A stretch of 8,088 nt of DNA. Source: Bacillota bacterium (lineage in GTDB: Bacteria; Bacillota; Clostridia; Lachnospirales; Lachnospiraceae). Under the pieces are notes generated by a model, which searched no databases, was not told the origin of the DNA, and saw only the letters and a list, made by a program, of their open reading frames with translations. The position numbers and the translations under genes were made by a program. Shown piece after piece: positions 1 to 6,929 of this stretch (within the stretch, counting starts at the first letter, position 1; each line of letters starts with the position of its first letter). The DNA is taken from positions 1 through 8,088 of the forward strand of contig JAEWWQ010000270.1 of the NCBI GenBank assembly GCA_023458855.1, read 5' to 3'.

Positions 1-69
1 GAGAAATACTATGTGATGAGAGTGCTCAGGGGTATTATGCGCAGGTTAAAGAAAATAATCGCGAAATAA
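1..69 (+). CDS. C-terminal end of an upstream gene (partial), basic tail
   Basis: The window opens inside a reading frame that runs 22 codons and stops with TAA at 67-69. The visible end reads EKYYVMRVLRGIMRRLKKIIAK, rich in Arg and Lys and alternating with hydrophobic residues, as in an amphipathic basic helix. Such tails are common at the C-termini of membrane-associated cytoplasmic glycosyltransferases, and the GT17 gene further down ends in a similar way. Given the cluster, a glycosyltransferase is the likeliest identity, but no catalytic domain is visible, so this is inference. The next gene starts about 24 bases later with no terminator between, consistent with one operon. Confidence 0.6.
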   Translation, partial: EKYYVMRVLRGIMRRLKKIIAK

Positions 70-77
70 AATGGTAT

Positions 78-91
78 GGAAGAGAGTGGAG
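78..91 (+). promoter_or_regulatory. Ribosome binding region deciding the start of the first GT-C gene
   Basis: GGAAGAGAG at 78-86 lies 7 bases before the ATG at 94, and GGAG at 88-91 lies 5 bases before the ATG at 97. The upstream in-frame ATG at 76 is preceded only by an A-rich stretch with no Shine-Dalgarno match. Translation therefore probably starts at 94 or 97 rather than 76. Confidence 0.55.
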
Positions 92-93
92 TT

Positions 94-1515
94 ATGATGA
101 AACCAAGGGAAATGTTTAATAAGGTGACGGCAGAGGTAAAGGCATGGGAATGGATTGTTCTGATCATAGCAATTACACTGCCCCTGATCTCCTTTTTATA
201 TGGGGATACAAATTCCATTATCCGATGTGGAATCGATGTCGCCAAATCGATCAGAGACGGACAATTCTGGCAATATTATGATTATACGCTGTTGGATCGT
301 GACAGAGGTTATATGGTACACCCGCCTACTTATGATATCTTATTTTATATTACGGTTGGTATCTGGGAGATCCCGGTTGCGATCGTAGAGATGGTAACCG
401 GAACATACCTGAAGGGGAATACGCTGGCAATGTGCTATTCCAAATGTCTGTTGCTCGTATTTTTGCTATTGTCTGCCTGGGTAGTATATAAAATAGCTGT
501 AAAAGTAAATCTTTCTTCCAAACTGGCATCCTGGACGGCTTTCATGTTCCTGTCAGGCGGATTCATATTTGCCTATGTGGGAATTGCCGGACAATATGAT
601 ATTATGGGACTTTTCTTTACGCTTTTGGGTGTATATTATTATCTTCAAAATAGTACTAAAAAATTTATTTTCTGGTTTGCGATTGCAGTACAATTTAAAT
701 TTTTCCCGTTATTCATTTTCATTCCGCTGGTGCTGTTAAAACAGAAAAATCTTCTGAAAATTGCCCTGCATATGGTTCTTGTAATGATACCGCTTGGAAT
801 TATGAGAATTCCCTATTTGAATGATTTGAATGCACTGGCAGAAAAAAATGAGATTCAGGCAGATATGATCGACAGGATTCTCCGTAACCGGATTTCCATA
901 TTTGAAACAAAAGTACCGCTATCGTTATTGTTTGTGGGAGCAGTGTGTTTGTTTTGCTATTGGAAAGATTTAAAAGAATCAGAAGAAAATTATTATAGTG
1001 TTTTTATTCCGTTTTTAGTTATGGCAGCGCTGTTTCTGTCGTTTCCGTTCTTTCCATACTGGATTGTATATTTATCACCCTGGATGGCGTTACTGTTCTT
1101 TATGAGAAAAGAAAAAGCGGAGAGGCGCTTTATGTTCGAACTGGGAATGAGTGTATGTGTAATATTGGCACAGTTTTCACATTTTGACTGGGTATTCGAA
1201 TTGAACAATACGGTTGATATGTTCATGGATAAGGTAATCTTCCCATACGAGAGCTTTACGAATCCCCTGACCATGTCTAATTTTAATACCATATTGCCGA
1301 TCGAGACGAGTGAACCCTTATTATTTGGAATGTATATTTTATGCCTCGTTGCCCTGCTGGTATCGTATTGGCCGCGAGAGCACATGGATTCGCAGGCAGA
1401 TACCTATCCTTGCAGAAGAATGATGTGGATTCGTTTTATCATATCCTTTCTAATAGGGGCGATTCCATTCTTATTATATCTGGGAAGTATAGCAAGGCAA
1501 ATCGTATTTGGATAA
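94..1515 (+). CDS. GT-C fold membrane glycosyltransferase, Gpi18-like mannosyltransferase type
   Basis: This is a predicted 473-residue polytopic membrane protein with roughly ten hydrophobic spans, the first at about residues 19-35. The layout fits GT-C enzymes, which take sugars from polyprenyl-phosphate donors on the outer face of the membrane. An acidic residue in the first external loop (D48 in GID) is a candidate catalytic base. It is followed by a HPP motif (76-78), then GQYD (166-169) and QFKFFP (200-205). GQxD and K..P resemble the Gpi18/PIG-V-like group (COG5542 type). The acceptor and sugar cannot be read from sequence; mannose is only the family name. It starts 24 bases after the upstream stop and ends 19 bases before a second GT-C gene, implying co-transcription. 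An in-frame ATG at 76 would add 6 residues but lacks a ribosome binding site. Membrane GT-C nature is firm; the subfamily is moderate. Confidence 0.8.
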   Translation: MMKPREMFNKVTAEVKAWEWIVLIIAITLPLISFLYGDTNSIIRCGIDVAKSIRDGQFWQYYDYTLLDRDRGYMVHPPTYDILFYITVGIWEIPVAIVEMVTGTYLKGNTLAMCYSKCLLLVFLLLSAWVVYKIAVKVNLSSKLASWTAFMFLSGGFIFAYVGIAGQYDIMGLFFTLLGVYYYLQNSTKKFIFWFAIAVQFKFFPLFIFIPLVLLKQKNLLKIALHMVLVMIPLGIMRIPYLNDLNALAEKNEIQADMIDRILRNRISIFETKVPLSLLFVGAVCLFCYWKDLKESEENYYSVFIPFLVMAALFLSFPFFPYWIVYLSPWMALLFFMRKEKAERRFMFELGMSVCVILAQFSHFDWVFELNNTVDMFMDKVIFPYESFTNPLTMSNFNTILPIETSEPLLFGMYILCLVALLVSYWPREHMDSQADTYPCRRMMWIRFIISFLIGAIPFLLYLGSIARQIVFG

Positions 1516-1525
1516 AGAAAATGAT

Positions 1526-1530
1526 AGGAG
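1526..1530 (+). promoter_or_regulatory. Shine-Dalgarno site for the second GT-C gene
   Basis: AGGAG ends 4 bases before the ATG at 1535. The reading frame can be extended upstream to a TTG at 1508 that overlaps the previous gene, but only a weak distant AAGG precedes that codon. This site argues for the ATG at 1535. Confidence 0.7.
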
Positions 1531-1534
1531 TAAT

Positions 1535-3148
1535 ATGAGTAAATTGGCAGATAGATGGAAGAAAAATTCAAAAGAGTATATACTTATACTAGTATCCTTT
1601 TCCTTTTTCCTTTTTTTGGCACTCAGGAAATTAACCGCAGCACCACTGTGGCTGGATGAGACTCTTGAATACTATATCTCACGTTTTATGACAGGAGATA
1701 TCCCGTGGTATAGCAATAATGGTGTGACGGAGGCTCATAATATGTATGAGCGTATGCTGGGAGCATTCCAGCCGCCATTGTATAATTTTGTGATGTATTT
1801 CTGGCTGCAGATCAATGATTCTGAATGGTGGTTCCGGATTTCCAGCGTCATCATGAGCACCTTTGCGGCCGCCGGTATCTATAAGACTGTGAAGAGATTC
1901 AGCACATATTATGTGGCAGCACTTTCTGTACTGATCTATTCCTGTATCTATGAAGTGATGTATTATACGCAGGAGTGCGGGGAATATGTCATGCAGTTGA
2001 TGTTCCTGGCATGGTTGTTCTATTTTTATCTTGCGATCATGGAAGAGAGAACGGTCAAAAATATGATCAGCTTCGTTCTGTTATGCATATTGAATATGTA
2101 TACACAGTATGGAGCCGCATTTATTATAATTCCGCTTGTATGCAGTGTTATGATACGTGTATATAAGTCGGGAGAAGCAAAGAAAGTAAAATATCTGATA
2201 AAACTTTATATAATTGCCGGGATAGCAGGGGCAGGACCGTTGCTGCTGCTTTTTGTGATTCCGCAGTTGAAGAATCAGACCAATGTGGTTACGAACCCGG
2301 AGGCATGGAATTTCTATAACAATAATATATTTTCTGATCTTTTGCAGATGTTTTTAGACGTATTTCGCTGGAATACCATAGAATCTTTTACCCGGTTCTA
2401 CTGGCCGGCGCTGTTTGCAAGCTTACTGCTGTTATTCTTGGGCGTATTCTATTGCATCAAAGGCAGGAATACATGTTTGAAACATTTACTGGTCTGTAAT
2501 GTGATTACCTGGTTCTTATATTATATTCCTACCAGAGCAGGCATTTATGGAAGAGGCTATTTTGGATTCCGGTATAATATCTTCTTTATACCGATGTGGC
2601 TGGTCACCATACTGTATCTGTGTTATGAACTTTATCAGATGTTATTGTCCATACGGGATGAGCATAAGAGAAAGATAGGCAGGAAACTCTATCAGACAGC
2701 TGTACTGGTGGCAGCGGCAGGCTACTGTTTCTATGGAACACACCAGATATTAAAACATTGGGAAAAAGCAGATACGCGGGGCTGCGTGCAGGAGTGGTAT
2801 GCCAGAGAGGGATATCAGACGCTTACCTTCGTGGAGCCCGGACAAGTACCCAGCTTTTCCTATTATTATGAGCATAACGAGGACTATGAACCGGAATTCG
2901 ACCAGAATGTAATCCGGGAAATTTCTAAGACAGCAGAGAATGCCCTGGCAGAAAATCAGTATGAGATCGAATACGAGCTGTATCAGGAAGAAATGAAAGA
3001 AAGATTTCAGGATACATGGCCGGAGGAGCTATACTGTTTTGTCGGGGACAGTAACAATAGTGCCCTCATGGCAGCATTGAAAGACGAAGGCTATCAGGTC
3101 GAAGAAGTGTATAAGACAACGGCACAGTTATATTACCTTCATAAATAA
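1535..3148 (+). CDS. GT39/PMT_2-type GT-C membrane glycosyltransferase with acidic external C-terminal domain
   Basis: This is a predicted 537-residue membrane protein. The first span (about 15-31) is followed by LWLDET, whose Asp-Glu (D41, E42) is the hallmark first-loop catalytic motif of the GT39/GT83 (PMT/ArnT) superfamily. QPPLYN (79-84) and a W..R segment (98-101) also fit this family. A later loop reads TQECGEY (145-151), where many relatives have Q-E-x-R-x-Y, so the usual Arg appears to be Gly. Multiple spans run to about residue 405, then a soluble tail of about 130 residues (408-537) carries roughly 28 acidic against 10 basic residues and should face outside. Known members transfer a sugar from a polyprenyl-phosphate carrier to a lipid or protein acceptor on the outer face. 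Here the acceptor is probably the lipid-linked glycan or polymer made by the cluster (inference). It sits 19 bases after another GT-C gene and 13 bases before the DUF5672 gene. Donor sugar unknown. Confidence 0.82.
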   Translation: MSKLADRWKKNSKEYILILVSFSFFLFLALRKLTAAPLWLDETLEYYISRFMTGDIPWYSNNGVTEAHNMYERMLGAFQPPLYNFVMYFWLQINDSEWWFRISSVIMSTFAAAGIYKTVKRFSTYYVAALSVLIYSCIYEVMYYTQECGEYVMQLMFLAWLFYFYLAIMEERTVKNMISFVLLCILNMYTQYGAAFIIIPLVCSVMIRVYKSGEAKKVKYLIKLYIIAGIAGAGPLLLLFVIPQLKNQTNVVTNPEAWNFYNNNIFSDLLQMFLDVFRWNTIESFTRFYWPALFASLLLLFLGVFYCIKGRNTCLKHLLVCNVITWFLYYIPTRAGIYGRGYFGFRYNIFFIPMWLVTILYLCYELYQMLLSIRDEHKRKIGRKLYQTAVLVAAAGYCFYGTHQILKHWEKADTRGCVQEWYAREGYQTLTFVEPGQVPSFSYYYEHNEDYEPEFDQNVIREISKTAENALAENQYEIEYELYQEEMKERFQDTWPEELYCFVGDSNNSALMAALKDEGYQVEEVYKTTAQLYYLHK

Positions 3149-3161
3149 AGGAAGCAATCGT

Positions 3162-3869
3162 ATGAGTGAAATAAAAAATGGAAAATTGCAATTGCCCAAT
3201 GTTACATTGCTGGCAATGACAAGCGTAAGAATAAAGGAAACCATAAAGGCGATGCAATATAGCATGCAGGGCATTGATTTTGCGGAAGCAATTCTGATTA
3301 CCCATAAGAAACCTTTGTTTCTTCCGAAGGAGATTACCTATAAGCATATTGATAAGCTCGCGGATATTAACGGATTCAATTATAAATCGGTCTATGATAT
3401 GGGCGCCTACGTAAATACTGAGTTTGGACTACTGGTTCATTATGACGGGTTTGTAGTGCATCCTGATATGTGGCGTGATGAATTCTTAGACTATGACTAT
3501 ATTGGTTCCCCGTGGCCGCTTCCAAAGGAGGGGGATACCACAACATATCGGGATATTTATGGAAATATCTGCCGCGTTGGGAATAGTGTATCTCTCCGAA
3601 GCAAACGTCTGATGGATTTTCCGAAGCAGGCGAATGTACCCTGGGTCGGGGAAGAAAAAGATGGATTTGTTTATTATAATGAAGACGGTTTTATCTGCTG
3701 TAAGATCAGGCATTTGTTAGAGGCAGAAGGAATGAAGATAGCACCGATCGAGGTTGCAAAATATTTTGGGCACGAGAACATGATTCCTGAGATAGAAGGA
3801 ATTACGCCATTTGTATTCCACAAATGGTATGGCACCAATGCACAGTATCCGAACTTTTGCAAGAGGTAA
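3162..3869 (+). CDS. DUF5672 family putative glycosyltransferase
   Basis: This is a predicted soluble 235-residue protein with no signal peptide or membrane span. It matches the DUF5672 pattern from memory: LPNVTLLAMTS (11-21) as the first beta strand, a KAMQYSMQGIDF segment (29-40), HYDGFVVHPDMW (93-104), the strongly typical YDYIGSPW (111-118), SLRSKR (144-149), NEDGFIC (173-179) and a C-terminal FHKWYG (219-224). DUF5672 proteins recur in bacterial polysaccharide loci and are believed to be GT-A-like transferases, but the reaction is not established to my knowledge. The DG pair at 95-96 may play the role of a metal-binding DxD (inference). AGGAAG precedes the ATG by 7 bases. It starts 13 bases after the GT39-like gene and ends 12 bases before the GT17 gene, so the three are co-transcribed. 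The SLR segment reads GNSVSLR where I expect GNGGFSLR, a mild divergence. Confidence 0.8.
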   Translation: MSEIKNGKLQLPNVTLLAMTSVRIKETIKAMQYSMQGIDFAEAILITHKKPLFLPKEITYKHIDKLADINGFNYKSVYDMGAYVNTEFGLLVHYDGFVVHPDMWRDEFLDYDYIGSPWPLPKEGDTTTYRDIYGNICRVGNSVSLRSKRLMDFPKQANVPWVGEEKDGFVYYNEDGFICCKIRHLLEAEGMKIAPIEVAKYFGHENMIPEIEGITPFVFHKWYGTNAQYPNFCKR

Positions 3870-3881
3870 GGGGAAATATAG

Positions 3882-4844
3882 ATGGTATACGATTGTTTTC
3901 AATTTTTTAACGAACTGGATATCTTAAAATTGAGACTGCATGTGATGTCACCCGTGGTTGACAGATTTGTCATCAGTGAGGCGACCGAGACTTTTTCCGG
4001 CAGGAAGAAACCCCTGTACTATGAAGAGAACAAAGAAATGTTTTCAGAATTTGCAGATAAGATAATTCACGTAGTTGTGGACGATACACCGGAAGGGTAT
4101 ACGCATGACAGGGATACTTTTCAGAAAAATGCAGTTGGGCGGGGATTGACTCATTGCAAAGATGACGACATTGTCATTTTTAGTGATCTGGATGAGATTC
4201 CGAACCCTGAGAAGGTGACACAGGTGATTCAGGCAATCCGGGAAAATAAAAATGACGCGCAGAATAAAGTATATCATATGGCGCAGAGACTTTTCTACTG
4301 CTACCTGAACATGGAGGAAATATCCGGAAATCTGCTGGCATATTGCGGAGAGTTCGAGGGTGTGGAGCAGAAACAATGGCTGGGGACCAAGGTATGCAGA
4401 TATGCGGTTGCCAAGACAATGCCCCTTGGAGAACTGCGATGGCCGAAATGCAAGGAATTCGGAGTCCGTGTAGCCGATGGCGGATGGCACTTTGGATATA
4501 TGGGCGGCAGCGGAGAGGCTGACGTACGCAAGAGAGTGACACAGAAGGTACAATCAGCTGCCCATCAGGAATATAATAAAAAGTCAGTGCTGGCACAGGT
4601 AGACGATAAGATCAGGGATGGGGAAGATATCTTTGGCAGAAACGCGAAGTTTGTGCAGACAAAGATTGATGAAAGCTTTCCGGGGTACCTGAGGGAACAT
4701 CAGGAGGAATATGCACATCTGATCAAGCAGGAGGAAACAAAAGGTACGATCCTCAGGCGTCATATCCGTAAAAAATGCCGCAGTGCTTATCAGGCGGCAA
4801 TAACAGGAATGAAACGAGTCGTAAAACGTATCCTTCAAAGATAA
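3882..4844 (+). CDS. GT17 family glycosyltransferase (MGAT3-related, putative N-acetylglucosaminyltransferase)
   Basis: This is a predicted cytoplasmic 320-residue enzyme. The N-terminus YDCFQFFNELDILKLRL (3-19), the VVDRFVISEATETFSG block (25-40) and KPLYYEEN (43-50) are characteristic of Glyco_transf_17. IFSDLDEIP (99-107) supplies the DxD-type metal and nucleotide-sugar site, and GWHFGYMGG (201-209) is the conserved C-terminal acceptor or catalytic block. The best-known family member is the animal enzyme that adds bisecting beta-1,4-GlcNAc to N-glycans. Bacterial members occur in polysaccharide loci and their sugar is mostly unproven, so GlcNAc transfer is a family-based guess. The last 35 residues are very rich in Arg and Lys (for example RRHIRKK) and could bind the membrane surface. 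AAGGGG lies 8 bases before the ATG. It follows the DUF5672 gene by 12 bases and precedes the GT2 gene by 30. Confidence 0.87.
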   Translation: MVYDCFQFFNELDILKLRLHVMSPVVDRFVISEATETFSGRKKPLYYEENKEMFSEFADKIIHVVVDDTPEGYTHDRDTFQKNAVGRGLTHCKDDDIVIFSDLDEIPNPEKVTQVIQAIRENKNDAQNKVYHMAQRLFYCYLNMEEISGNLLAYCGEFEGVEQKQWLGTKVCRYAVAKTMPLGELRWPKCKEFGVRVADGGWHFGYMGGSGEADVRKRVTQKVQSAAHQEYNKKSVLAQVDDKIRDGEDIFGRNAKFVQTKIDESFPGYLREHQEEYAHLIKQEETKGTILRRHIRKKCRSAYQAAITGMKRVVKRILQR

Positions 4845-4874
4845 CAAATCTGGACTAAGATAAGGGAGCAGGAT

Positions 4875-5780
4875 ATGGCAGATACAGGAAAGGTATCCCT
4901 ATGTATTCCGACCTATAACAATGCTGCAGAAGTGAAGCAGCTGCTGGAATCCATAGGAAAACAGACCTATACAAATATAGAAGTGAATATTACAGATGAT
5001 TCTACGGATATGCAGATCGAAGAATTGATTCTGCAATATGCAGATGACAGAATCCGATATGTACATAACCAACAGAAACTGGGACATATCTACAACTGGA
5101 ATGCTGCTATCCGGATGGCGACCGGAGAATATATCAAGATTATGTTCAGCGATGACTGGTTTACGTATGAAGACAGTCTGGAACGCTATGTGCGGTTACT
5201 GGAGGAGCATCCGGAGGCTGATTTTGCCTTTTCTTCCAGTATGCAGGTGTCTGCGGAGCGTTCCTGTGAAAGACAGATATCCGAGGAATTCATTACAAGC
5301 CTTACCCGGGATTACACCAGAATCTTCCGGGGAAATCAGGCAGGTGCACCGAGCGGCACCATATACCGCAACAATGGAATCCTCTTTGATGAGAAGAGCA
5401 ACTGGGCTTCCGATCTTGAGTTATATCTGCATCTGTTAAGCGTAAATCCGAGATTTGCCTATACCAGAGAACCTTTGATCTCGATCGGACTGCATGGGGA
5501 GCAGTACACACATATGTTTTCGGAAAAGGACGATCGGATTTTCTATGATTATCTGTTTATGTATGAAAAATACAAATTGCAGGAAAATCCGGAATGCAAA
5601 CAGTTCTTTCTGGAGGAATATATCATGAAATTTGATAAAGGAAGGAAGATGGCGATCCGCTGCGGACATACTTCGGCGGGATACTGGAAGGCAAGATTGC
5701 CATACTTGTGGCAGAATAAAGTAGTCGATTATTGGAATGCTTTGATGAGGAAGATAAATGGATTTTTTGAAAAAAAATAA
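4875..5780 (+). CDS. Family 2 glycosyltransferase (GT-A fold)
   Basis: This is a predicted cytoplasmic 301-residue enzyme with an N-terminal GT-A domain. VSLCIPTYNN (7-16) is the first nucleotide-binding strand, DDSTD (41-45) the second acidic motif, and SDDW (92-95) the DxD-like metal site. The GAPSGTIYR segment (157-165) and NWASDLELY (176-184) form the acceptor side, with D180 or E182 as candidate catalytic base. The family uses nucleotide-activated sugars; in this setting it should extend the undecaprenyl-linked repeat unit on the cytoplasmic face. Sugar and linkage cannot be predicted. AAGGGAG at 4862-4868 sits 6 bases before the ATG. The end of the gene overlaps the start of the polymerase gene by 23 bases, which suggests translational coupling, and its last codons lie in a T6-G-A8 run. 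Confidence 0.9.
   Translation: MADTGKVSLCIPTYNNAAEVKQLLESIGKQTYTNIEVNITDDSTDMQIEELILQYADDRIRYVHNQQKLGHIYNWNAAIRMATGEYIKIMFSDDWFTYEDSLERYVRLLEEHPEADFAFSSSMQVSAERSCERQISEEFITSLTRDYTRIFRGNQAGAPSGTIYRNNGILFDEKSNWASDLELYLHLLSVNPRFAYTREPLISIGLHGEQYTHMFSEKDDRIFYDYLFMYEKYKLQENPECKQFFLEEYIMKFDKGRKMAIRCGHTSAGYWKARLPYLWQNKVVDYWNALMRKINGFFEKK
5747..5753 (+). promoter_or_regulatory. Shine-Dalgarno site for the Wzy-like gene, inside the GT2 gene
   Basis: GAGGAAG lies 4 bases before the ATG at 5758 and within the coding region of the preceding gene. It supports a real start inside the overlap, hence coupled translation of the two proteins. Confidence 0.65.
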
Positions 5781-6927
5781 GGAAAATATCATAAACTGCT
5801 TTTTCTATATTGGATTTTTCACAGAGATTATGATTGTTCTGATTGATAAAAGTGCTTATATCAATCCGATTGAGGGAACCATGTTCCGTATTACATTTTT
5901 ATTATTTGGGTTGAAAGTATTATTCACAAGGTATAGCATAAAGGAGTGGCTTGTCATCATCGGCTTCTGCCTGTTGGGATTATTGTCCTACTGGTTCGCA
6001 GACCGGGATGAGGTGCTCCGCATTGTTATGTTTGTCGCGGCCTCCAAGAATATTTCCCTGCGGAAGATGATGGAGGTGACCTTTTATACAGTACTTATAG
6101 GAGTGGCGGTGCTCATGCTGCTTGCGGTAATGGGTATCCTGGGCACGATGACATTGGATGTCGATTACGGAAGAGGCGGAATCGAGTCCCGGTATTGTAT
6201 CGGATTAGGGCATCCGAACGCATTGCATTGCATGATATTTACCACCGTACTATTAGGAATGTATTTATACCTTGAAAAGATGAAGTGGTATGCATTCCTT
6301 CTGCTGTTTCTGGGAAATATTGGATTGTATACACTGACTACTTCGAAGACGGGGCTGCTCATCATGACGGCAACTGTGTTCACAGGGGTTGTCATTCGTT
6401 ACGGAAAGGGTGTCAGAGACAGCAGATGGTTCTATCGGGCCGGAATCTCGGTATTTATCGCATCAGTGCTTTTTACACTTGTGATGGCGAAGTTCGGATA
6501 TACCCAGGGACCTTTCAGAGGTCTGGATATTCTGTTGAATAACCGCATCAGCTATGCTATTTTGTGGGGCGGCATGTACAAATGGAATCTCTTTGGTCAC
6601 CCGGCACTTGTCGAGACCGATTTCTTTGATATGGGATTGAGCCGGCTGTTTTACTGGTACGGTTACATTCCGGCCACGGTATATCTGCTGGTGAATATTG
6701 CCATGTTATTCTATTTTTATAGAAAGAAAGATGCCAATGCCGTTATGCTGACAGTTATATTGACCGTCTATACAACAGTGGAGGCACATATCATATCTGT
6801 GTATCTTGCCAGAAATTACATTCTGCTGCTACTGATTGGTACCTGGAGTCAGATTTTTCATGTGGCAGATTCACGTGAAGGTTATCTATGGGAAGTTCTG
6901 CATTACAGAAAATTCATAGGGAGGTAG
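5758..6927 (+). CDS. Wzy-like O-antigen/capsule repeat-unit polymerase
   Basis: This is a predicted 389-residue integral membrane protein with about ten spans. Wzy proteins polymerise flipped undecaprenyl-diphosphate repeat units on the outer face. They diverge strongly, so the call rests on layout and a few signatures: ESRYCIGLGHPNALH (143-157), where Arg and HPN recur in Gram-positive Wzy proteins; SKTGL (196-200); NNRISYAI (261-268); a DMGLSRLFYWYG loop (291-302); and VEAHIISVYLARNYILLLL (341-359), matching the typical final-span E..H...N pattern. The largest outer loop probably lies around 245-300. The start at 5758 overlaps the GT2 gene by 23 bases and has its own GAGGAAG site. The following gene begins after only 2 bases. 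An O-antigen ligase is the main alternative, but a polymerase fits better in a locus with a phosphoglycosyl transferase. Confidence 0.82.
   Translation: MDFLKKNKENIINCFFYIGFFTEIMIVLIDKSAYINPIEGTMFRITFLLFGLKVLFTRYSIKEWLVIIGFCLLGLLSYWFADRDEVLRIVMFVAASKNISLRKMMEVTFYTVLIGVAVLMLLAVMGILGTMTLDVDYGRGGIESRYCIGLGHPNALHCMIFTTVLLGMYLYLEKMKWYAFLLLFLGNIGLYTLTTSKTGLLIMTATVFTGVVIRYGKGVRDSRWFYRAGISVFIASVLFTLVMAKFGYTQGPFRGLDILLNNRISYAILWGGMYKWNLFGHPALVETDFFDMGLSRLFYWYGYIPATVYLLVNIAMLFYFYRKKDANAVMLTVILTVYTTVEAHIISVYLARNYILLLLIGTWSQIFHVADSREGYLWEVLHYRKFIGR
5770..5777 (+). repeat. A8 homopolymer in the GT2/Wzy overlap
   Basis: Eight A bases follow a run of six T (5763-5768) and one G. The tract is read in two frames: as the last Lys codons of the GT2 gene and as codons 5-7 of the Wzy-like gene. 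Loss of one A would remove the GT2 stop and join its frame to the Wzy frame. Tracts of this length are plausible sites of replication or transcription slippage. Confidence 0.7.
6918..6924 (+). promoter_or_regulatory. Strong Shine-Dalgarno site for the phosphoglycosyl transferase gene
   Basis: AGGGAGG lies 5 bases before the ATG at 6930 and overlaps the last codons of the Wzy-like gene. It is among the strongest ribosome binding sites in the window and fixes the start of the next gene. Confidence 0.75.
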
Positions 6928-6929
6928 TA

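Noticed and set aside
76..93. Longer start of the first GT-C gene at ATG 76
   Set aside because: No ribosome binding match precedes it, whereas ATG 94 and 97 have well-placed GGAAGAG and GGAG.
993..1385. Minus-strand open frame of 130 codons
   Set aside because: Antisense to membrane spans of the first GT-C gene, with no domain or plausible context for a reverse gene.
1508..1534. Upstream TTG start of the GT39-like gene
   Set aside because: It overlaps the previous gene and has only a weak AAGG upstream; ATG 1535 has AGGAG just before it.
3958..3987. TTGACA that resembles a -35 box
   Set aside because: At 17 bases spacing the sequence is GC-rich with no -10-like TATAAT, and it lies inside the GT17 coding region.
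4044..4596. Long minus-strand open frames opposite the GT17 gene
   Set aside because: They are antisense to a gene with clear GT17 motifs and encode Cys/His/Pro-rich sequence with no recognisable domain.
4845..4874. Possible terminator or promoter in the largest gap between genes
   Set aside because: The 30 bases contain no hairpin followed by a T run and no promoter pair; only the ribosome binding site for the GT2 gene is evident.
5038..5439. Alternate + frame of 133 codons within the GT2 gene
   Set aside because: It overlaps the conserved SDDW region of the GT2 gene in another frame and has Arg/Ser/Pro-rich composition typical of an out-of-frame shadow.
5769..5780. Programmed -1 ribosomal frameshift at the A8 tract
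   Set aside because: The Wzy frame is +1 relative to GT2, so a standard -1 slip would not join them, and Wzy has its own start and ribosome binding site. DNA or RNA slippage remains possible and is reported separately.
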